From: Chara braunii | Lineage: Eukaryota > Streptophyta > Charophyceae > Charales > Characeae | Assembly (NCBI GenBank): GCA_003427395.1 | Contig: BFEA01000129.1 | Span: 2,711,403-2,737,092, forward strand | Direction of reading: 5' to 3' | Length of the DNA: 25,690 bases | Shown here: one piece after another, positions 18,057-25,690 of the stretch | Position numbering within the stretch: position 1 is the stretch's first letter | Layout: each line of letters opens with the position of its first letter | Translations under genes and position numbers: made by a program | The notes under the pieces: model-generated | Databases searched by the model: none | The model's input: only the letters and a program-made list of their open reading frames with translations | What the model was told of the DNA's origin: nothing

Positions 18057-18397
18057 TATCGAAGAGAGAACGGGGTAAGCTGGACAAGGCCCCCCCCAAG
18101 ATCCGAGCCAAGCTGGAACCCGTGACCGTGAAACATGTAATCGTATGTCTCTACCATGTGAACGGCAGGTGGAAATGGCACGAACGTGTCATATGGCAGA
18201 CTGGGGATATCAACAGAACACCCAAGACCACCCCCAGGCAACCCATGTGAAACCCAGAACCAAAATACAACAATATGAACAACCCTTGGGTGGTGCACAA
18301 GCAGTTTCTGTAATAGTAACATGCGTTTGCCCAAGGGAGTGTGTCCAGCCGTCCGTCAATCTAACGCCCTGCCGGTGTCCATGCGCAAGGTTTCCAT

Positions 18398-18480
18398 TGA
18401 GTTTTGGACCCGCAACCTCATAGTACCACAATGCGCATTTCCAGCGGGTGCTCTAACCACTGAGCCACATCAACTGGACG
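18398..18480 (-). mobile_element. tRNA-like sequence (SINE head or tRNA pseudogene)
   Basis: On the minus strand, TGGCTCAGTGGTTAGAGC (18450-18467) is a perfect tRNA A box and D arm. GGTTGCGGGTCCAAAACTC (18399-18417) is a good B box and T arm, 32-40 bases downstream as in a real tRNA. The anticodon-loop position would read GAA (Phe-like), but the anticodon and T stems do not pair well. It is therefore a degenerate tRNA or the head of a tRNA-derived SINE; no A-rich tail is seen downstream on that strand. Confidence 0.55.
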
Positions 18481-20633
18481 GTGATCTGTCATTTCGGTAC
18501 CAGGTGATGTGCATATGACAACACCATTTGAGTCTTCTTCAAGGGTCTGACAACGTATGCTTCGCAACCATTTTGCAGAGACTACCATGCAGGCTCATCG
18601 GGTCAGATGCACCCGTGTGCCATTTCACACAAAATCCATCCAGGCAAAACGGGTCTAGAGTCTCATTCGATACTTGTTTTTTCCAGATGCATTCTAAGCG
18701 AACTGGTACAAACCGCATGACGCGCTTGCATATAGAACACATTTGTGCAAAATGGATGGGAAAGGTACTGTCCCGCACGTGTGACGTACCAGCTTCTATA
18801 CCTGAATGAACTTCTGAAGCCCTACTTTTGCTATTCATGCTTTTTCGATTTCTAACGCGCTTTAGGGGTACCCTCCTATTAGGCGAAAAGCAGGCACAAA
18901 ATCAATGGCCGCCAAGGCCCTCCCACCTTTTCAAGATTTGTTGTTTTTCTCGAACTTTTTCGTAATTTTTTTTCGGCAATTCATGAATTTGCAAAGGAAC
19001 TACGCACGCCTTCGTGAGCGGGCTAGGAATTTTGTACGAGAGTTGGGAACTTCATAATTTGTGGGTGCATTCCTCGATGACATGTCCTTTATGCAAGTGA
19101 ATGTTCCCAAAATCGTCCTTGGAAGCTCTGTGAATTTCTAATAGGAATCCGAATACGCTTGGGATTTTCACGTGTCTGATTCGGCGCGCAGGTATTGCTT
19201 TTGAATTTTCAATCTTGAATTAGTTTTGGAGCTAGAATGGACAAAACGTAACTGTTTCGGTGCCCCATTGTCTTTGTGTTGGCGCCATGCATACAAGCTT
19301 CACCCCGCTTCTCGCTGCTCCCCACGACATCTTCACCCTTTTCGTCTTTGTGCCATCTCCCCTTGATCCGTAATTGTTCTCCATCCCGTCTCCTCTCGAG
19401 CTTCTCTCTGCCCTCTTACGTTTGAATCTTGGTCCCGTTTCGTACTTCTCTTCCCGACCTCCTTCTTCCCCCCTGTATCCCTGTACAAGAAGTCCCTACC
19501 ATTCCCGCCCCCCCGTCGGAGCCTTCGGGCCATCTAACAACATCGTATGAGGAGTATTAATCCCCTCACGCTTTTGAGGATTGATATGACTTTCCCCGAG
19601 CTGTTAACTCATGTTCTCTCGTCTCTCCATTCTGCCTTTGCCCCGTTCTCTCCCATCTTCTACCTCACTCTTAAAAACTACAAAATACGTAATCGCATCT
19701 GAAAAACTCTCTCACAACCCATATTTCAGCTTCCGGGAAGTATAGGCTAGATGATGTGGTGATTAGCAAGTTCGAAAGTCCTCACAGGATAACTATAGTT
19801 TTGCACGGTTGTGAGTCGGATGACCGCGACGCATGGCGGGAACCGGGCAAGTCGGTGAAGAAGTTGAGTTGGCGGGGTGACGATTGTTGCAATGTGGAGG
19901 TCGGTATGTGGTGGTCCGGATCCCGGTACCTGGGTAAGGAAGGTGTATGTGTGTACGTGTGGTTACATAGCCCGGGGTCATTATTAGAGAGTAGAAGGCT
20001 TGTGCACTTTAATTTTTGGGTTCTCTTCTTGTTTTGGAAGCAAAGTCCATGGCGGAATGCCGGTTTTTCTCAAATCTATTTGCGTGTTTGTAACTCCTTC
20101 CTGTTCCTTAGTCCCCTTCTTCGGTCGAGCACGAGCTCCGAAAACATCTTTTGAATGTACTTTCCTCTCCCTCTCTCTCTCTCTTCCTCTCACCATTTCC
20201 TTTATGAGTACTTGAGTGTTCTGATAACTCTCTTTCCCCATTATGTGTATGAGATCTCGTCTGACTCGTTTTGTTAAATTCAACCACATCTCGTGGGAAC
20301 GAGCATCGTTGAATTTGGGAGATCAGTTAGCTCGAGGGAGCATGTCGGCTCCTCCCTTTGGTTTCATGTACATGACGAATGTTGCGCACCTATGTGGTAG
20401 AAGTGATTTTTTTATCCTTACTCGTCTTGGAAATTCACAATGCATTGACTGAGTTGTTGCTTTTATTCAGATTCTGCTGTGATTATTTCAATGTACATCT
20501 GGGTGTATTTTCGTACTCATACAAATGAATGTTAAGTGTTTCAACCAAAGACCGAACCTCGATATCCACTTATCTTTAACGATCGGAGTTTCACTGGGTG
20601 AACTCATCTGAATGCAAATATCTGTTCAGAGAT
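18481..20633. other. Non-coding stretch
   Basis: About 2.1 kb with no supportable gene. Open frames at 19756-20154 and elsewhere have no recognisable motif. A CT-rich tract with CTCTCTCTCTCT sits near 20165-20195. The general style (TTTTTCTCG, GGCTAGGAATTTTGTACG) recalls the gypsy LTR, but I cannot align it. Confidence 0.4.
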
Positions 20634-20919
20634 AAGCCTGTATGTGTGTGGTTGACTATTGTTTCAATGTATCCGATTCTTGAACGAGATTTACTCTTAT
20701 GAATAATGATCGCCTTCCTTGTTGGATTGAATCACATGGACTCATGCCTGTAACTAGTCTGTATTATGAACGGAAGAAGCCTGTCTGTCCGTGGTTGCCG
20801 GTTGTTTCGATGTATCTGATTCTTAAACGAGATTTACTCTTATAAATAATGATTGTCTTTCTGGTTAGATCGAGTCACATGGACTCATGCCTATAACTAG
20901 TCTGTATTATGAACGAAAG
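20634..20919 (+). repeat. 143-bp tandem duplication
   Basis: Copy 1 (20634-20776) and copy 2 (20777-20919) share AACGAGATTTACTCTTAT (20693/20836 region), AATAATGAT and TCACATGGACTCATGCCT. By eye they are close to 90% identical, with mainly transitions. No ORF spans the unit. Confidence 0.85.
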
Positions 20920-21746
20920 ATAATGAGCACCTGGTCTTATGTCTGTTGATCATCTGCTTTTCATTGAATAACTGATCGAGTAGACGATCCCAAGCAGCCT
21001 ACTGATGCCGTGTGGATCGCTAATGCCGATCCAAGTGGGCACTGACTTACTGTATCCCCACAGCGCCTGTTTTCGTAAAATGAGGAAAGGACACGAGAAA
21101 TCTTTGCAAAGATCGAAGATTGTTATTACTTTCCTCCCATAACAAGCTAATCTCGGTTCGTAGGTGCGGGTGTTTTCATTGTTGACACTCACATTCTGTC
21201 GTATTCTCTATTATTGCCTCTTAATGATTTGATTGTCATCTTGTGGACGGCGGTGGCACCTCATTGATCCAACACTATATGTTGTCGCACCGAGCGTTAT
21301 CGGAAAAAGGGGTTTCACTCCTGGACACGTGGTGAGGACGAAAACAAGGAAACAGCGACCAGACTGATGTCATCCACGTCGGATTCTAAGCTCTGTAATA
21401 AGCGGCGCTAGGACCTAATCTGAAAATGAGATCCAACGTGCGTACCCCCACCTTTCCATTCGAAAAGACATCGAGTAGTCTGCATGGAAGTTCATAGATA
21501 CTTTTCGGATTGAACGAACATTTGAAAGGTGCGCACGTTATTTTTTTTCGGCGTGGGAACGACCATTTCTTGCTAAAACCGAAACCACATGAAAGATGTC
21601 AGTTCTGCCTGTGTCCCTACACTCAATTTTTCAAAAAAGTTTAGCACACGCCACTGTGCTGCTCTTGAAGGGCCTGTTCCACATTTTTAATCACGCCGAT
21701 CGGAAGACAGCACAAGTCTCGTGAACGTCACCGACGGGACCTATCC
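20920..21746. other. Non-coding stretch before second gypsy relic
   Basis: No motif is visible. The last 80 bases (frame 0 from about 21669) may be the decayed end of the RT-RNase H linker of the relic that follows. Confidence 0.35.
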
Positions 21747-22136
21747 CTACACTTCATTGTAACTGTAGACGCATGTCAGTATGCCATAGGCATAGTACTC
21801 CAATATAATAACGTGTACGATTATCAACCCATATAGTTTAAGTCTCAGAGATCACCACACGAGACAGTCACTGTAACTAGGTAAAAAAAAAAAATTATTT
21901 GCAACTTTGCTCTAAAAGAAGCCCTATCCCATTGGCGAGATTACCGACTAGGACTTCACTTCAAAATGAACTGAGATCATAAGACACTTCATTGGCTAAA
22001 GATGCAAGTACGCATGTCAACCAAGTTGGTTAGGTGGGCAACCAAAATAGGCGAGTTTGATTTCGAGTTGAAGCGAGTCAACGGGGAGTATAAACTTCTC
22101 GTCGACGCATTAAGTAGGAGGGTATTTTTATTTTGA
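21747..22136 (+). pseudogene. Second Ty3/gypsy relic: RNase H domain
   Basis: Frame 0 carries a whole decayed gypsy-type RNase H, different in sequence from the one at 8240-8700. It reads LHFIVTVDACQYAIGIVL with catalytic Asp at 21768; ALKEALSHWRDYRLG (21909-21953); DHKTLHWL with Asp at 21975; RWATKIGEFDFELKRVNG (22032-22085); and the diagnostic end VDALSRR (22101-22121). Stops: TAG 21834, TAA 21882 (in an A run), TGA 21972, and TGA 22134. It has the usual TVDA/DHK/DALSR form, unlike the TDWQP subtype of the main element, so it comes from another family. No RT, gag or LTR of this copy is recognised in the window. Confidence 0.85.
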
Positions 22137-22204
22137 GCAATCATAACTTTCCTTGACATAGGAATCCAACTTTAACAAAGGATTAGAGGTGCGTACCCAG
22201 ATGT

Positions 22205-22393
22205 GTGACCATTAATAAGGTGAAGGAGGCCCCTTCCGAAATACCGGAATATAGAATTGTCGACGGACTGTTTTTTAAGAAAATCATTGTAGATGATCGA
22301 TTCTACATCCCGAACAATGAGGATATTCACAGTTTAGTCCTATGTGAGGGTCAAAATTATGAGGGGCACTTCATTGGTGGAAGACCTAAGTGA
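22205..22393 (+). pseudogene. Second Ty3/gypsy relic: integrase N-terminal part
   Basis: Frame 2 reads IPEYRIVDGLFFKKI, then DRFYIPNNEDIHSLVL, then EGHFIGG: the start of a gypsy integrase, in the expected place 70 bases after the RNase H end. The zinc-binding motif is damaged: the first His position is Gln (CAA 22352), the second His (CAC 22367) is kept, and the two Cys are not found after the stop at 22391. The integrase core is missing, so the relic is truncated here. Confidence 0.75.
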
Positions 22394-23133
22394 ACATGCT
22401 ACAATCATATACATGGATGAAAGTTGGAGTTTTCAGGAAAAATTATGGTTATGGGGGTTAGGTTAGAATAATTGTTTTTTGTTCTTGTGTTTTTCACTAA
22501 CAAACACAAAGATTCTATGGAGGCCAATTGAAAGTGTTTGCCAAAGACAGATTACCTTCCGACAAAAAAAAAATTTCAAATACGCTTCAGCCTAATTTGA
22601 GAAAGATGAACTTTTGCAATTTCATCTGCCGACATTTAAGCAATGCTAGTTACACATTTACTCTGGGTCGAGACAAGTCTTTACCCACTTAAACCACCAG
22701 TACTTCCTAAAGTCATGCCCATTAACAAACCACGATTTAAGGAAACGTACCGGCCACTACAGAAGCACAAAAATTCATCCGACTAGAAACGTTTCTACGC
22801 TATTTTTTACTGCGGCCGATAGTTTGGTCAAGTACTTGTGATTTGAACATTTTGATTGGTTGTATGCCCACGGAGAGTGCACATGTTGCCTCTATATGGA
22901 TACTAGAGGGGAACTGCTTTCTTTTTCATGTTTCTTTTTATTTGTCATTCTATGGAACTTCGTCATAAAAGTTTGATGGCCGACTATAGGATAATTAGAA
23001 GTTTGTAGTAGGGTAAATATAAGAAACAGGGACTATGTGTCTATTCAACGTGCAACGAAAAAGTTTCAACGGCGTTGTACTCGTTGAATAGCCCTCGGGG
23101 TCCCATTGAATCCCCGTTTAACAGTACAACGGA
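22394..23133. other. Non-coding, nothing recognised
   Basis: AT-rich sequence after the relic. Frames near 22760-22900 are open for short stretches, but no domain can be supported. Confidence 0.4.
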
Positions 23134-23166
23134 CCCTCCCTATTGAATACTGTTTAATGGGGAGGG
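23134..23166. repeat. 14-bp imperfect hairpin
   Basis: CCCTCCCTATTGAA (23134-23147) pairs with TTTAATGGGGAGGG (23153-23166) with two mismatches around a 5-base loop. The stem contains the TTGAAT/TTTAAT words of the neighbouring minisatellite. Confidence 0.55.
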
Positions 23167-23223
23167 CGCATTGGGCCTCAGACACATCGCTGGACGCGCT
23201 TGGAGCAAAAAAAAAAAATTCAT

Positions 23224-23355
23224 CCCATTGAATCCCGTTGAATGCCGTTAAATCTCATTGAATACCCGTTGAATCCCCAATCAAACCCGTTTAATCCTCG
23301 TTGAATCCCCGTTGAATCCCCGTTGAATCCCCGTTGAATCCCATTGAATCCCGTC
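23224..23355 (+). repeat. Minisatellite, 11-bp unit CGTTGAATCCC
   Basis: The core at about 23299-23342 consists of four nearly perfect CGTTGAATCCC units; variants (CATTGAATCCC, CGTTTAATCC, CGTTGAATGC) extend to 23224. Isolated units also occur at 23078-23120, so the array was once longer or has been seeding outward. Confidence 0.9.
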
Positions 23356-23386
23356 GTTTTTTGTTTTTTTGTTTTTTTGTTTTTTT
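23356..23386 (+). repeat. (GTTTTTTT)n microsatellite
   Basis: Three G-plus-seven-T units with a shorter first unit directly follow the minisatellite. Confidence 0.9.
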
Positions 23387-23580
23387 AACCTCTAGACAAA
23401 AAAGTCCAAGAGCATGGTCCCATTAGCAGTCGGATAGGAATGTGGCCGATCCAGTGTGACACTTAGAGGCAGCGGGCTAACAGGTTCATTACGAATTCTT
23501 GAGCTGAGAAAATAGGAGGATAAAAAAAAAAAAAAAAACAGAGACCTCCCACCTTAAATCATGGCAGAATGTTTCCCAGC
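23387..23580. repeat. Non-coding with poly-A run
   Basis: Contains 17 A at 23522-23538 and nothing else of note. Confidence 0.6.
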
Positions 23581-23604
23581 CATCAGATCACAAATGATCT
23601 GATG
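23581..23604. repeat. Perfect 10-bp inverted repeat
   Basis: CATCAGATCA and TGATCTGATG are exact complements around CAAA. It could be a hairpin in either transcript or the stump of a small inverted-repeat element; no second copy is seen. Confidence 0.65.
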
Positions 23605-24364
23605 CTGGTGGTTGCAACAACAGTGAACAAAGTAACTGCCACATTTTCTGGAACAAAATCAACTTCTGTCAGCAGTGATCTTAACGCCCTCCATATACTC
23701 CGTGATTGAAGGAGGGCCCTGCCCAATGAGATAATTGCACAATAGCAAGCAAAGTACTTAAAATATTTTATCCAGAGGGCGTATGGTCGACCCCACTCTC
23801 TTTTGGGGTTGGCCATACCCCCAACGGATTGAAAAAAAATTGGCGGCAAGCTTCCTTTGCACCGTACAAACCCAGTGTTAAAAAGAGAAGGAGGGGAAGC
23901 AAGATCTCCATACTTTTTCGGGTAATACATGTAAAATACTGACCGTCGGATCACGCGTACTGCACGACAGGATTTAGGTCACTCAACTGCCACACAAACT
24001 CTTTTCTATCCTATCCCATTGCCAGTGGGACCGTGCTCCAGGGTGTTGTAGAGGTCAGTCAGTGTGTGCACAGTGATCACCTGGAACTGTGAGTCGTGGG
24101 TGTCCTGGAATATGAGATGACCTTCCAACCCATCCTCATGTGAATACTCCTAGCGCACACCCTATCCCACTATTCTATCGCAGTGTGACCAGTACTCAGA
24201 AGCATTGCCCTACCAATGGGCAGGCAACTTGGACCGAACAACCGTAATAGGCACCAAGGCTGATAGATTGCCCAGCCCTGGTGGATGCGGAATGGGACGA
24301 ACCTTATCGAACGGGAACTTCGGACGCAAGGCGCAGACAATGAACTACAGGTCCCATTTATATA
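23605..24364. other. Non-coding stretch with an unsupported minus-strand ORF
   Basis: A 123-codon frame on the minus strand (23583-23954) has an even mix of residues but no motif, no visible homologue and includes the palindrome at its end; I do not call it a gene. CCTATCCCA(T/C)T recurs at about 24010 and 24163. Confidence 0.3.
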
Positions 24365-24403
24365 TAGCCACCAGACAGTTCTATCCGGATGTCAGTAGGA
24401 ACT
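24365..24403 (+). repeat. 39-bp dispersed repeat, copy 2
   Basis: Same sequence family as 17739-17777 in the same orientation, preceded by TATATA. Confidence 0.6.
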
Positions 24404-24576
24404 GCACCCAACGGCACCCAATGGCCTCACTCATATCCACGTGGGTTTATCCAAAGTGAAAAATGAAATGGAAACAGCGATGAGAATAATAATCACATCT
24501 CATTCATCACGCCACAAGATGCCCGACGAAACTTCAATCAGAAAAAAAAAAGGTAGGGGCAAAAAACCATAAGACC

Positions 24577-24590
24577 ATTGATATATCAAT
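24577..24590. repeat. 14-bp perfect palindrome
   Basis: ATTGATATATCAAT equals its own reverse complement. No function is suggested by the surroundings. Confidence 0.6.
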
Positions 24591-24771
24591 CATCACCATA
24601 AAAAGAAGAAAAGCAAGGGTGCGTGACCTCGTTAGCCTTTTAAGTTCGACGATGCTCGTCCATGTGAGATCCGATCGAAAAAATAGGTGCAGGCGGGGTG
24701 GTGATAGATACTGATAAAACAAGGACACCGTGACATCATTCAGTTAACCATTCACATGGAGGCAGGAAAGG

Positions 24772-24789
24772 CGAGAGAGAGAGAGAGAG
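24772..24789 (+). repeat. (GA)n microsatellite
   Basis: Nine GA units after AAAGGC. Confidence 0.9.
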
Positions 24790-25690
24790 CATTGATGGAG
24801 TCATTGCTTGACCGAAAAAGTGGAGTAAGGAGAGAGGCAAAGTGATAGGCACACGAGCAGATCTGAAAGAAAAAGGCATTTTGTTATGACCTTAGCTTCC
24901 AAAACGACAGAGTGAAGAATAAAGAATTAAGCGCGCAGGCCTTCTGCTCGCACATCATGGCCCCGGGCCATGCAACCGCTCATCAACACAAACCTTACTT
25001 CTCAGGCGCAGAAAACCCTGACCGCCACGCACCGTGCACCAACCCACAAAGATTGTCGTCCCGCCAAATCAATCTCTACGCGGACTCGCTCGGATCCCGC
25101 AGTCCGTCGCGGCCATCCAGCACAGAACCTCGCAAGACTATATTCAGCTCGTCGGGACTTTTCGAATTGCCAATCACCACGTCATCTAGCTAGTACTTCC
25201 CTGCAGCTGGCAGGTGGGTTTAGAGAGAGCTTTCCATGTGCGCTTGCGGATTTTATAGTTGCGGAGGGAGGAGTAGAAGACAGGAGAGGAAGAAGAAGGG
25301 GTAAAGGAGAGGAGGAAGGGGAGAAGGATTGATCGCCTTGGGAAAGCCATATCAATCCACACAAATTTTTTTCCGTAGCCAATACAATCTTGAGAGGATT
25401 ACTGCCTCCTTACACACTACCGTCTGATGTCTCTAAGGCTTGGGGAGGGGATTGATAGGGCCTTCCTTACGAAGACGAAGGCGGGAAAGGAGATGGGGCA
25501 GAATACGGTGCGGAGCAGGACCAAGATTCAAATGAAGGGAGGGAGAAAGGAGCGTAAAGAAACAGGAATGGAAAAAAGGAAGAAGGCGCGAAGGAAGAAG
25601 AGTGATGATAGTCGGAGATGTAGCGGGGACGGAGGAAGCTTGCATGCATGGCACCCATGGGTGCGGGGGATGGCGTGCGGGGGCTGGGGT
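24790..25690. other. Non-coding with purine-rich tracts
   Basis: Purine-rich tracts at about 25255-25330 and 25470-25610 generate basic/acidic or Ser/Leu-rich artefact frames. The frame at 24970-25332 (120 codons) might be the edge of a gene continuing nowhere in view, but I see no motif, start context or splice evidence. Confidence 0.4.

Noticed and set aside
17930-18334. Minus-strand 134-codon frame
   Set aside because: It overlaps the degenerate 116-bp tandem repeat and shows no domain.
18940-20600. Possible divergent LTR related to the 5' LTR of the main element
   Set aside because: Similar words (CTAGGAATTT, TGGCGGA) occur in the same order, but I could not align them and no boundaries are visible.
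22740-22900. Frame resembling the FLG-YYR motif of an RT thumb
   Set aside because: Only a few residues agree, and it lies downstream of the integrase relic, which is the wrong order.
23224-23355. CRISPR-like array
   Set aside because: The unit is 11 bp without unique spacers, so it is a minisatellite.
23583-23954. Minus-strand 123-codon frame
   Set aside because: No recognisable motif, and its last codons are part of a perfect palindrome; not enough support for a gene.
24970-25332. 120-codon plus-strand frame
   Set aside because: Its end runs into a purine tract and no domain, splice site or promoter is visible.

Overview
This window looks like repeat-rich, gene-poor nuclear DNA of a eukaryote. 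I find no intact host gene, no rRNA and no bacterial operon structure. The organism is probably a plant or streptophyte alga: there is a decayed Ty3/gypsy LTR retrotransposon, tRNA-derived SINE-like fragments, many simple repeats, and a decay pattern that fits loss of methylated cytosines. That placement is inference and the species cannot be named from the sequence.

Layout. 1-2031 is non-coding flank with a purine microsatellite, a possible copia-type LTR end with a primer-binding-like site, one arm of a dispersed inverted repeat, and a 103-bp tandem duplication. 2032-13220 is one Ty3/gypsy element. Its 5' LTR starts at TGTGACGAAC (2032). Then follow gag with a CCHC zinc knuckle (4589-5604), a broken protease region (5605-6764), a degraded linker, reverse transcriptase with YMDD (7402-8016), RNase H (8010-8797), a PHD-like zinc finger (8918-9110), integrase with HHCC and D,D,E (9113-10234), a GPY/F-type C-terminal module (10240-10491), and a long extra reading frame after pol (10488-12461) whose ATG overlaps the pol stop as ATGA. 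A 3' LTR copy (12599-13220) is cut off in the middle. Every coding part carries stops or frameshifts, so the element is dead, but domain order and most catalytic residues can still be read.

13221-21746 is non-coding: a possible 375-bp MITE around a poly-A and an (AT)20 tract, the second arm of the inverted repeat (14572-14708), tRNA-like fragments, a 116-bp and a 143-bp tandem duplication, and a small integrase-like scrap near 17670. 21747-22393 is a second, different Ty3/gypsy relic (RNase H plus integrase N-terminus). From 22394 to the end there is a GTTGAATCCC minisatellite, perfect palindromes, microsatellites and purine-rich tracts, with no gene I can support.

The observations most worth following are the PHD-like finger inside pol, the extra third ORF with its ATGA junction and acidic tail, the excess of TAG codons where related elements usually have glutamine, and the pair of inverted repeats that bracket the whole gypsy element.
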